A DNA stretch of 12,658 bases from Oscillospiraceae bacterium (lineage in GTDB: Bacteria; Bacillota; Clostridia; Oscillospirales; Ruminococcaceae), in NCBI GenBank assembly GCA_900765125.1, contig CAAFQL010000403.1:1-12658 (forward strand), given 5' to 3'. The translations under genes were made by a program, and so were the position numbers. Positions 1 through 5,504 of this stretch are shown here, one piece after another (position 1 is the first letter of the stretch; each line of letters opens with the position of its first letter). The notes below the pieces were generated by a model that made no database searches, was not told where the DNA came from, and saw only the letters and a list, made by a program, of their open reading frames with translations.

Positions 1-183
1 AACAGCGAACAGCTTGGAAGCGTTTACCTTGTAAAGTTAGAAATGGATAATTCAAATGAAAATATTGATATTATTTCCGGTCTTTCTGGGTCAGTTGAAA
101 TCAAAACCAATAAGAGAACGATTATGGAATATTTTTTGGATCCTATTATGAAAGGCTTTGGAGAGAGCCTGAAAGAAAAGTAA
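1..183 (+). CDS. HlyD-family secretion adaptor, C-terminal fragment
   Basis: Open from the window edge, this frame gives the last 60 residues of a protein, ending DPIMKGFGESLKEK. A beta-rich stretch (GLSGSVEIKTNKRTI) followed by a C-terminal amphipathic segment (MEYFLDPIMKGF) is the usual ending of HlyD-type membrane-fusion adaptors, which link an inner-membrane ABC exporter to the outside in bacteriocin or peptide secretion. In the family, the G-x-x-G-x-V-x-I motif belongs to the beta-barrel and the 'ylldPi...sl.e' tail is membrane-proximal. No phage function fits, so this is probably the host gene flanking the prophage on the left. It is followed 25 nt later by a strong terminator. Only the tail is visible, so the transported substrate cannot be told. 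Confidence 0.6.
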   Translation, partial: NSEQLGSVYLVKLEMDNSNENIDIISGLSGSVEIKTNKRTIMEYFLDPIMKGFGESLKEK

Positions 184-206
184 GCTTATAGGTATTATAA
201 AAATAC

Positions 207-266
207 ATGAAAAAGAGCATAACGATTCAGCCAATATGGCTTGAATGGTTATGCTCTTTTTGTTTT
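207..266. terminator. Strong, probably bidirectional, intrinsic terminator
   Basis: A near-perfect hairpin has outer arms AAAAAGAGCATAAC and GTTATGCTCTTTTT, with an inner stem formed by ATTCAGCC and GGCTTGAAT around a short AATAT loop. The right arm runs into a T-rich tail and the left arm starts with an A-run, so it can end transcription from either strand. It closes the secretion operon and insulates the prophage genes. Confidence 0.85.
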
Positions 267-402
267 CATGAGTGTTTTGATGGAATTATTGCATTACAAC
301 CATCCATAGCCACTATTTAATATTTGAAAATGGTAGTAAAGATGGAGAAAATAATGTTTATACAGGTAAAATGTGAATTTTTTGTGAAATATTTTCAAAC
401 AC

Positions 403-418
403 GTCAGGTTTTGTCAGG
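403..418 (+). promoter_or_regulatory. GTCAGG direct repeat, candidate operator upstream of the DeoR-type gene
   Basis: The hexamer GTCAGG occurs at 403-408 and again at 413-418, exactly 10 bp (one helical turn) apart. Two repressor subunits binding the same DNA face would need this spacing. It lies 48 bp upstream of the HTH gene start in an otherwise featureless AT-rich 200-nt stretch (267-465). Autoregulation by the adjacent HTH protein is inference; no clear -10/-35 pair is visible here. Confidence 0.3.
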
Positions 419-465
419 GTTGCGTTGTAGAATGAAAATAAAAGATGTGGAAAGGAGGACAGTAT

Positions 466-828
466 ATGAACGTGATTGAAAGACGACTGGAAATTTTGCG
501 AATAATGAATGCAAAGCGGAAAAGTAATGTTGCAGAACTAGCCGAAGCATTAAATGTTTCAACACGAACGGTCCAGCGTGATATTCAGGCACTCATCACT
601 GTCGTACCCCTTGTCTGCATCAGCGGAAACGGTGGAGGTATTCAACTGCTTGACGAATATCATCTCCACAGTAATATTTTCACAAAGGAAGAAGCGGATG
701 TGATAAAAAGTGTGATGCAACATTCTAATGAATATGAAAAAAAGATTTTAACAGAGATGTTAAAGACGTATGCTCTCGTTTTTTATTATTATAATAGTAA
801 TTTACTTGTAAAATCAGTAAAAGAGTAA
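466..828 (+). CDS. DeoR-type HTH transcriptional regulator of phage type
   Basis: A 120-aa protein. Residues 3-55 form a winged helix-turn-helix (ERRLEILRIMNAKRKSNVAE, then LAEALNVSTRTVQRDI), the DNA-binding domain seen at the N terminus of DeoR and WYL regulators. No WYL, sugar-phosphate or other effector domain follows, only a short helical tail. Such single-domain DeoR-like proteins are common in Firmicute prophages near the late-control genes. The ATG at 466 is chosen because AAAGGAGG lies 7 nt upstream; an upstream in-frame ATG at 445 has no such site. It is followed by the nuclease gene with almost no gap, so they are probably co-transcribed. Its target is unknown; the GTCAGG repeat upstream is a candidate. 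Confidence 0.75.
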   Translation: MNVIERRLEILRIMNAKRKSNVAELAEALNVSTRTVQRDIQALITVVPLVCISGNGGGIQLLDEYHLHSNIFTKEEADVIKSVMQHSNEYEKKILTEMLKTYALVFYYYNSNLLVKSVKE

Positions 829-840
829 GAGGTGAGAAGT

Positions 841-1125
841 TTGAAAGAATCGGATATTGTAAGGGCAATTTTGAAATACCTGAAAACCGTACCGGATTGC
901 TTCTGCTGGAAGGAGCATGGCGGTATGTACGGAACGGCGGGTATTCCAGATATTATCTGCTGTTATCGTGGAAAATTTGTGGCTTTTGAGGTTAAAACGG
1001 AAAAAGGCAAAACTACGGCTTTGCAGGATTCAGTTATCAACAAAATACAAAAGTGCGGTGGAAAAGCTGTGGTTGTTCGGTCGATTAATGAAGTAAAGGC
1101 AGTGCTGGAGGAGATGGTGGTATGA
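841..1125 (+). CDS. VRR-NUC domain nuclease
   Basis: A 94-aa stand-alone VRR-NUC protein (PD-(D/E)XK fold, Pfam VRR_NUC). Visible catalytic pattern: an N-terminal helix, the glycine-rich GTAGIPD with D37, then FE50VK52 as the ExK pair and Q62 in the following helix. In the family these residues bind a metal ion and cleave branched or flapped DNA, a job in phage replication and recombination. A TTG start at 841 is preferred because AGAGGTGAG lies 5-12 nt upstream; a GTG at 832 would overlap that site. The last codons overlap the next gene by 4 nt (ATGA), which indicates translational coupling to the late-control gene. Confidence 0.85.
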   Translation: MKESDIVRAILKYLKTVPDCFCWKEHGGMYGTAGIPDIICCYRGKFVAFEVKTEKGKTTALQDSVINKIQKCGGKAVVVRSINEVKAVLEEMVV

Positions 1126-1571
1126 CTGCGAAAGAGTACATGAAACAGGCAAGAATTCTGCTGAGAAGAATTGACAGAAAGCAAAAAGAAGCCGATGATC
1201 TTCGTCAGAAACTTTCTCTCCCTAAATCATCTGATTTTTCAGATATGCCTAAAACAGTATCTCCGGAGCCGAATGAAATTGAGGTCGGTGTTGCCAAAAT
1301 AATGTCCTTGGAGGAAGAGATATTAGTTTTTCGTACAGAATTGGATTCGATGGTTGCAGAAGTCAATAACAATATCAGCAAACTTGATAATTCAGATATG
1401 CGTGATTTACTTACAAAACGATATGTGGAATTCAAGGATTGGAAAGTTATTTTCAGCGAAATGGGATATAGTAAGTCGAGTGCTTATCGACTTCATCAGC
1501 AGGCTTTATCGATTATAAAATTTGGGACTTCCTGGGACTACGTGGGACTTGATGATACCTCGCATATGTGA
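1122..1571 (+). CDS. Phage late transcription activator, DUF1492/ArpU-like (sigma region-4-like)
   Basis: A 149-aa protein in two parts. Residues 1-95 are charged and helical, probably coiled coil. Residues 92-132 (DMRDLLTKRYVEFKDWKVIF and the following SEMGYSKSSAYRLHQQAL) resemble sigma-70 region 4, with a recognition helix SKSSAYRLH. Related proteins (ArpU, RinA, DUF1492) switch on packaging and structural genes in Gram-positive phages. That role fits its position just before the terminase region. It starts within the stop of the VRR-NUC gene (ATGA overlap). A promoter-like sequence sits in its final codons and points at the next genes. A second region-4-like gene follows, so this element carries two potential late activators. 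Confidence 0.75.
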   Translation: MTAKEYMKQARILLRRIDRKQKEADDLRQKLSLPKSSDFSDMPKTVSPEPNEIEVGVAKIMSLEEEILVFRTELDSMVAEVNNNISKLDNSDMRDLLTKRYVEFKDWKVIFSEMGYSKSSAYRLHQQALSIIKFGTSWDYVGLDDTSHM

Positions 1572-1577
1572 TATACT
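1549..1577 (+). promoter_or_regulatory. Candidate late promoter at the 3' end of the activator gene
   Basis: TTGATG (1549-1554), a 17-nt spacer, then TATACT (1572-1577) form a good sigma-A-type promoter. It overlaps the last codons of the DUF1492-like gene and would drive the second activator and the packaging genes. Spacing and hexamers are seen directly; its use, or activation by the upstream protein, is inference. Confidence 0.5.
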
Positions 1578-1606
1578 GTAAAGTAGGAAAACAGAATAAA
1601 GAGAAA

Positions 1607-1636
1607 TAGCCTTTGCAGAGAAATCCGCAAAGGCTA
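1607..1636 (+). terminator. Hairpin in the leader between the two late-control genes (weak terminator or attenuator)
   Basis: A perfect 10-bp stem, TAGCCTTTGC pairing with GCAAAGGCTA, closes a 10-nt loop and is followed by only ATTTTA. It lies downstream of the candidate promoter and 26 nt before the next start codon. The weak T-run suggests an attenuator or RNA-stability element as much as a true terminator. Confidence 0.5.
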
Positions 1637-1661
1637 ATTTTATACCCAAAGGAGGAGCATT

Positions 1662-2033
1662 ATGCTTGCAAAGAAAGTTTTAAGAAACGGCATCGGTTTG
1701 AACAGCCGTATCAGAGAGCAGATGGTGATTTATCATGACTGGAAGTCTATGGCGATGGAAATTGATGAAGATGAGGTGCATGAAATTGTTGAGTCTGCCT
1801 GGAATGACTTGATTGATTCTATCCGCATGAAGCGTAATCTTGAAGAGATTATCATGGCTAACAATAACGCTGACCAGCGTGAGATTCTCCGTTTGCGTTA
1901 TTTTTATGCTGCAACATGGGCTGCTATTGCTGATGAACTGAACGATACGGTTGATTGGGTAAAGGAGCAGCATAGCAAGGCTTTGAAAAAGATTCATGTT
2001 GAAGTGACTGACTTTTGTGAGGATTGTGACTGA
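1662..2033 (+). CDS. Sigma-70 region-4-like phage regulator
   Basis: A 123-aa protein starting at an ATG with a strong GGAGGAG site 5-11 nt upstream. The C-terminal part (residues 71-115: DQREILRLRYFYAATWAAIA and on through DELNDTVDWVKEQHSKALKK) has the 'R-x-i-L-x-L-R-y...tw-x-x-I-A...l-n.s...V...h..al..i' pattern of sigma-70 region 4. The N-terminal half is helical and shows no region 2. Such region-4-only proteins act as phage late-gene activators or sigma-like factors beside terminase genes. The stop is 1 nt before the HNH gene start, so the two are co-translated. It could duplicate the role of the DUF1492-like gene upstream. Confidence 0.65.
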   Translation: MLAKKVLRNGIGLNSRIREQMVIYHDWKSMAMEIDEDEVHEIVESAWNDLIDSIRMKRNLEEIIMANNNADQREILRLRYFYAATWAAIADELNDTVDWVKEQHSKALKKIHVEVTDFCEDCD

Positions 2034-2034
2034 T

Positions 2035-2385
2035 ATGCCGAGGAAGAGTAAAAAACTCTGCAAGCACCCCGGCTGTCCGAACCTGACAGAGAGCAAGTAC
2101 TGTGAGGAACACAAGCTTCTCCACCCTGATAGACCATCGTCTGCTAAGCGCGGCTACGGAAGCAAGTGGCAGAGAATTAGTAAAACTTATCTTCACAAAC
2201 ATCCTCTCTGCGTGAAGTGTATGGCTGAGGGCAGATATGTTCCTGCAACGGTAGTCGATCACGTCATCCCTCATCGAGGTGATAAGATATTGATGTGGAG
2301 TGAATCTAACTGGCAGGCACTATGCAAGCACTGTCATGACTGCAAGACAGGTAACAATGACAGCAGACCGGAATATCACTATTGA
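2035..2385 (+). CDS. HNH endonuclease of the packaging module
   Basis: A 116-aa protein. An N-terminal zinc knuckle (C9, C14, C23, H26) is followed by the HNH core. Core features are C59-x-x-C62, D75-H76-V at the catalytic His strand, N92 in the loop, and C97-x-x-C100-H101 in the last helix, giving a four-Cys zinc-bound HNH. Proteins of this type sit next to the terminase genes in HK97-like phages and work with terminase in cos-end cleavage (HK97 gp74 is the studied example). The ATG at 2035 gives the family's usual MPRK start; an upstream GTG at 2017 would only add six residues overlapping the previous gene. All metal and catalytic residues are present, so it looks intact. Confidence 0.85.
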   Translation: MPRKSKKLCKHPGCPNLTESKYCEEHKLLHPDRPSSAKRGYGSKWQRISKTYLHKHPLCVKCMAEGRYVPATVVDHVIPHRGDKILMWSESNWQALCKHCHDCKTGNNDSRPEYHY

Positions 2386-2544
2386 CTGTCACAGAGTAAA
2401 GTGCAGCACCCTGGGGTATAAGAATCTCTACAGAGAATTCATGAAAAGACCGGCGCTCCCTCTTACGCAGAAAATCCGGATTTCAAACAGGGTATTGACC
2501 CCTGATATTATAGAACTCGGAACAATCCGAAAATACGATATTTC

Positions 2545-2569
2545 CCCGACTTTTCAGCCGGGATTTTTT
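2545..2569 (+). terminator. Intrinsic terminator upstream of terS
   Basis: CCCGAC and GCCGGG pair (one A-C mismatch) around a TTTTCA loop and are followed directly by ATTTTTT. The short GC-rich stem and U-tract fit a rho-independent terminator that would stop transcription coming from the HNH side. That would imply a separate promoter for terS, which I could not place with confidence. Confidence 0.6.
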
Positions 2570-2629
2570 ATGCTCTTTTTACGCTAATCTTTGATTCTTG
2601 TTTGAATTTTTTGAGGAGGTCGGCTGAGT

Positions 2630-2671
2630 ATGAGGCAGGATGCTGCCCGAATGCGAAGTTGTGCCTCTTAG
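2630..2671 (+). CDS. Possible 13-codon leader peptide upstream of terS
   Basis: ATG at 2630 opens a 13-residue frame (MRQDAARMRSCAS) ending at TAG 2669-2671. It has a strong ribosome site, GAGGAGGT at 2613-2620, 9 nt upstream. GAGGCA (2632-2637) and TGCCTC (2662-2667) can pair across the frame, so translation of the leader could open or close a structure near the terS ribosome site at 2677-2683. The strong ribosome site is the main reason to list it; without conservation data it may be chance. Confidence 0.25.
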   Translation: MRQDAARMRSCAS

Positions 2672-2694
2672 GATGAAAGGAGGCTGATGACATC

Positions 2695-3219
2695 ATGGCA
2701 AAAGACGGAACAAACCGAGGCGGAGCAAGACCGGGTGCAGGACGACCGAAAAAATCACTTGCTCAGAAGATTGCAGAAGGAAAAACAGCGGAAGTCATGA
2801 TGCAGCCCACGGAAATTGAATCTGCCGATGTTCCGCCTGTGCGTGAATTCATGCATGAATTACAGCGTGACGGCACAAAGCTGCTCGCTGATGAAGTTTA
2901 TACAGAAACATACCAATGGCTGAAAGAACGTTCCTGCGAAAAGATAGTCAGCAGACAGCTTGTGGAGCAGTATGCCATGAGCATTTCACGTTGGATACAC
3001 TGCGAGCAGATTGTCACCAAATATGGATATATTTCAAAGCATCCGACAACAAATGCTGCGATTGCCTCTCCCTACGTTGCTATGTCGCAGAATTACATGA
3101 AACAGGCAAATCAAATCTGGAATCAGATTTTTCAAATTGTCAGGGAAAACTGCAGCGTGGAATTTCAAGGCAGTCCACAGGACGATATGATGGAAAAACT
3201 GCTCCGAAGCAGAAAGTGA
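2695..3219 (+). CDS. Phage terminase small subunit, P27 family
   Basis: A 174-aa protein with a basic, glycine-rich N terminus (NRGGARPGAGRPKKS, residues 7-21), the signature of P27-family and related small terminases. Residues 45-120 are helical (PVREFMHELQRDG, then YQWLKER and VEQYAMSISRWIH), matching the DNA-binding and oligomerisation part. Small terminase rings recognise the packaging site and load the large subunit onto DNA. The start at 2695 follows AAAGGAGG at 2676-2683. Length and motifs are normal, but the partner large terminase is absent from the window, so it is probably functionless as a packaging factor here. Confidence 0.85.
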   Translation: MAKDGTNRGGARPGAGRPKKSLAQKIAEGKTAEVMMQPTEIESADVPPVREFMHELQRDGTKLLADEVYTETYQWLKERSCEKIVSRQLVEQYAMSISRWIHCEQIVTKYGYISKHPTTNAAIASPYVAMSQNYMKQANQIWNQIFQIVRENCSVEFQGSPQDDMMEKLLRSRK

Positions 3220-3228
3220 GGGATTTTT

Positions 3229-3393
3229 ATGAAATCAAATACAGATATACAATTCTGGCGTGACTTGAAGAACAGCCGCCAGCATCTTAGCAAGCAGCAG
3301 TACAGAACGCTAAAAGGACAGGCGGTCAAAGGTCATGTCTTGGATGCCCGAAAGGGACTACAGAAAATTTTGCATAGGAGAAACCACAGATGA
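3229..3393 (+). CDS. Small conserved phage protein, 54 aa, unknown function
   Basis: This frame encodes 54 residues, very basic, with the core QFWRDLKNSRQHLSKQQYRT, then LKGQAVKGHVLDARKGLQKI. Short proteins of this 'lt.qq.rTlkGqa..Gd..gA.kGL.kil' type recur between terS and methyltransferase genes in Firmicute phages and have no assigned role. The start ATG lies 9 nt after the terS stop, behind a modest GAGGG site. The stop codon (TGA 3391-3393) overlaps the ATG of the homing endonuclease in ATGA. AGGAG at 3376-3380 near the end of this gene could have served the methyltransferase before the endonuclease was inserted. Confidence 0.65.
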   Translation: MKSNTDIQFWRDLKNSRQHLSKQQYRTLKGQAVKGHVLDARKGLQKILHRRNHR

Positions 3394-4178
3394 ACAACCA
3401 TAGTGGAGAAGTATATGGATTGTGGACAATAACGGATAAAGCTCCCGTAAGAGTAAATAAAACCACTTTATATGAATGTCAATGTTCAAAGTGTCACAAC
3501 TATTCTTTCTTGAAGCTGTCTAATATTAAGCGTTCTAAAAGCAGAAATTGTAAGAACTGTACTCCTGATTATCATTTTATTGTGTCAAATGGTCAAGCAG
3601 TTGGTACTTTACCGGATAATTCAACTTTTATAATCGATGAGGAGGACATTCAACGTGTATCTCAAATCAGGTGGTTTTACAATTCAAGCAGTGGATATAT
3701 AACCACAAACAGTACTTGTACTCAATCCTTCAATGCTAAATTACATAGGTTCATTTTAGATTTAGAAAGTTCAGATGATGTGATTGTTGATCATATAAAC
3801 AGAATAAAAACAGATTGTAGAAAAAGCAATCTGAGAATTGTTTCAATTTCACAAAACACATTAAACAAAACATTACGAAAAAGCAGCAGTACAGGTTATA
3901 TGGGAGTAAGTGCTGTAACGTCTGAAGTGTATAAAGCGTCAATTCAGATTTCGGGGAAAGGAATATTTCTTGGAAAATCTAAAAATATTATTGAATGTGC
4001 TCAAATGTATAATGTTGCAAGCAGTATATTATTTGGTGAGTTTTGCGGTGAAAGAAACAATGTTCCTGAACCATCAAAAGAACTTGTAGCACGTGTGACA
4101 GAAATATGTTCTCCATACATCGCATTGGCCCAATCAATAACCAAACCAATTAAATATATGAAAGGAGTTACTTTATGA
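3390..4178 (+). CDS. Free-standing HNH homing endonuclease with AP2-type DNA-binding domain
   Basis: A 262-aa protein. Residues 28-57 form a Cys4 zinc ribbon (C32-x-x-C35 and C54-x-x-C57). The HNH core sits at about 118-156, with LHRFILDL, then VD134-H135-I-N, K145-S-N147-L-R and a closing N156. Residues 168-223 match an AP2-type DNA-binding fold: TGYMGV, YKASIQISGKGIFLG, then a helix ending SSILFGEF. This is the architecture of selfish, site-specific endonucleases that move between phages. The gene is visibly more AT-rich than its neighbours and begins and ends at ATGA overlaps: its start overlaps the stop of the 54-aa gene and its stop overlaps the methyltransferase start. That is consistent with recent insertion. 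All HNH residues look intact. Confidence 0.85.
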   Translation: MNNHSGEVYGLWTITDKAPVRVNKTTLYECQCSKCHNYSFLKLSNIKRSKSRNCKNCTPDYHFIVSNGQAVGTLPDNSTFIIDEEDIQRVSQIRWFYNSSSGYITTNSTCTQSFNAKLHRFILDLESSDDVIVDHINRIKTDCRKSNLRIVSISQNTLNKTLRKSSSTGYMGVSAVTSEVYKASIQISGKGIFLGKSKNIIECAQMYNVASSILFGEFCGERNNVPEPSKELVARVTEICSPYIALAQSITKPIKYMKGVTL

Positions 4179-5437
4179 CAAAAGAAACAGAGTATTATCT
4201 TGCAGACATTGAAACTCTTATACCGTATGCAAGAAATGCAAGAACTCATTCTGATGCACAGATATCACAAATTGCGGCATCAATTAAGGAATTCGGATTT
4301 TTATCTCCGATTATAATTGCTGAGGATAATACCATTCTTTGCGGTCATGGCAGATTCTATGGTGCTCAGAAGCTCGGCTTGAAAAAGGTTCCTTGCATCA
4401 AGGAAAGTCATCTTACTGAAACGCAGCGTCGTGCATATATTATCTCGGATAATAAGCTTTCTCTTAATGCGGGATGGGATGAGGAAATGCTTGCCGTAGA
4501 ACTTTCTGAGTTACAGTCTGAGGAATTTGACCTTGGTATTACCGGATTTGATGAAAAGGAACTTGCAGACTTATTTGCATCGGATGAAGATGCACAGCAA
4601 GACGATTTTGATGTGGAAGCAGAACTGGAAAAGCCCTGCTTCTCTAAATCCGGTGATGTATGGCATCTCGGCAGGCATACTGTTATCTGCGGTGATTCGA
4701 CTCTGCCGGAAACATATACCGCTTTACTTGGCGATACGAAAGTCAATCTCGTCTGCACGGACCCGCCGTACCTTGTAAACCTCGAAAGCACATCAGGCAA
4801 AATCAAAAATGATGACCTTGATGATGAAAAAGGCTACGAATTTCTGAAATCTGCTTTTGAAAGATTCAGAGATGCAATGGCAAAGGACGCAAGTATCTAC
4901 GTTTTCTATGCGACTTCTAAGGCTCGTGTATTCCATGATGCTTACGAAGATGCAGGATTCAAGGTCGGTGCAGGACTTGTCTGGAAGAAAGACCGCCTTG
5001 TACTTACCCGCACCGACTGGAAATACATCCATGAACCTATTATCTGGGGCTGGAGAAAAGACGGCAAACATATCTGGTACGGCGATCAAAAACAGAAAAC
5101 TGTATTTGAATTTGACCGTATCAAAAACAGTAAGGAAGATGGCTGCGGTCATCCGTCAAGCAAACCCGTTCCGCTTATCGCATATCTGATTCAGCAGTGT
5201 ACACATAGCAACGGAATCGTTCTTGATGGGTTTCTCGGAAGTGCTTCAACGCTTGTCGCCTGCGAACAGCTTGACCGTATTTGTTACGGTGTGGAACTTG
5301 AACCGAAATTTGTAGATGTTGCTGTTGAAAGATACATCAAACTTCATGACGGCAGATCTGATGATGTGTACTTGATTCGTGATGGACAGCGTATTGAATA
5401 TGCAGATGTTCCGAAAGAGGTGCAGAATGGAGAATAA
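4175..5437 (+). CDS. ParB-like plus DNA N6-adenine/N4-cytosine methyltransferase
   Basis: A 420-aa two-domain protein. Residues 7-115 form a ParB/Srx-like domain (LIPYARNARTHS, then IKEFGFLSPIIIAEDN, GHGRFYGAQKLG and ETQRRAYIISDNKL). Residues 150-400 form an amino-methyltransferase with catalytic motif IV DPPY at 195-198 and, after it, the SAM-binding motif DGFLGSAST near 351. IV-before-I order defines the beta class, so the product should be N6-methyladenine or N4-methylcytosine. Phages use such enzymes to escape host restriction. The start overlaps the homing endonuclease stop (ATGA), with AAAGGAG inside the end of that gene. No partner restriction enzyme is present. Length and motifs are complete; the target sequence cannot be read from the protein. 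Confidence 0.9.
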   Translation: MTKETEYYLADIETLIPYARNARTHSDAQISQIAASIKEFGFLSPIIIAEDNTILCGHGRFYGAQKLGLKKVPCIKESHLTETQRRAYIISDNKLSLNAGWDEEMLAVELSELQSEEFDLGITGFDEKELADLFASDEDAQQDDFDVEAELEKPCFSKSGDVWHLGRHTVICGDSTLPETYTALLGDTKVNLVCTDPPYLVNLESTSGKIKNDDLDDEKGYEFLKSAFERFRDAMAKDASIYVFYATSKARVFHDAYEDAGFKVGAGLVWKKDRLVLTRTDWKYIHEPIIWGWRKDGKHIWYGDQKQKTVFEFDRIKNSKEDGCGHPSSKPVPLIAYLIQQCTHSNGIVLDGFLGSASTLVACEQLDRICYGVELEPKFVDVAVERYIKLHDGRSDDVYLIRDGQRIEYADVPKEVQNGE

Positions 5438-5504
5438 ACCGCCCTTTTTCGTATCTCTATCAGAAACAAAGCGTTTTTTAATGCCCTGAAAGAGAGGTTG
5501 AAAT

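Larger units (their letters stand above)
2386..2694 (+). other. Non-coding segment between HNH and small terminase: candidate cos region
   Basis: This 309-nt gap lacks a convincing gene. In cos-type HK97-like phages the cohesive-end site lies between the HNH gene and terS. From 2410 to about 2505 the sequence has the look I associate with that site: TGGGGTATAAGAATCTCTAC, then GACCGGCG at 2448-2455, and GGTATTGACCCCTG at 2491-2504. A terminator-like hairpin (2545-2569) and a small leader region (2613-2694) fill the rest. The cos call rests on position and remembered sequence character, not on a mapped end. Confidence 0.4.

Noticed and set aside
1680..2274. Long minus-strand frames over the sigma-like and HNH genes
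   Set aside because: They oppose genes with clear domains and ribosome sites; no recognisable motifs or ribosome sites on the minus strand.
2300..2587. A 95-codon frame overlapping the HNH gene end and the following gap
   Set aside because: It lies out of frame over the conserved zinc-binding end of the HNH gene, has no ribosome site, runs through a terminator hairpin, and its product resembles nothing.
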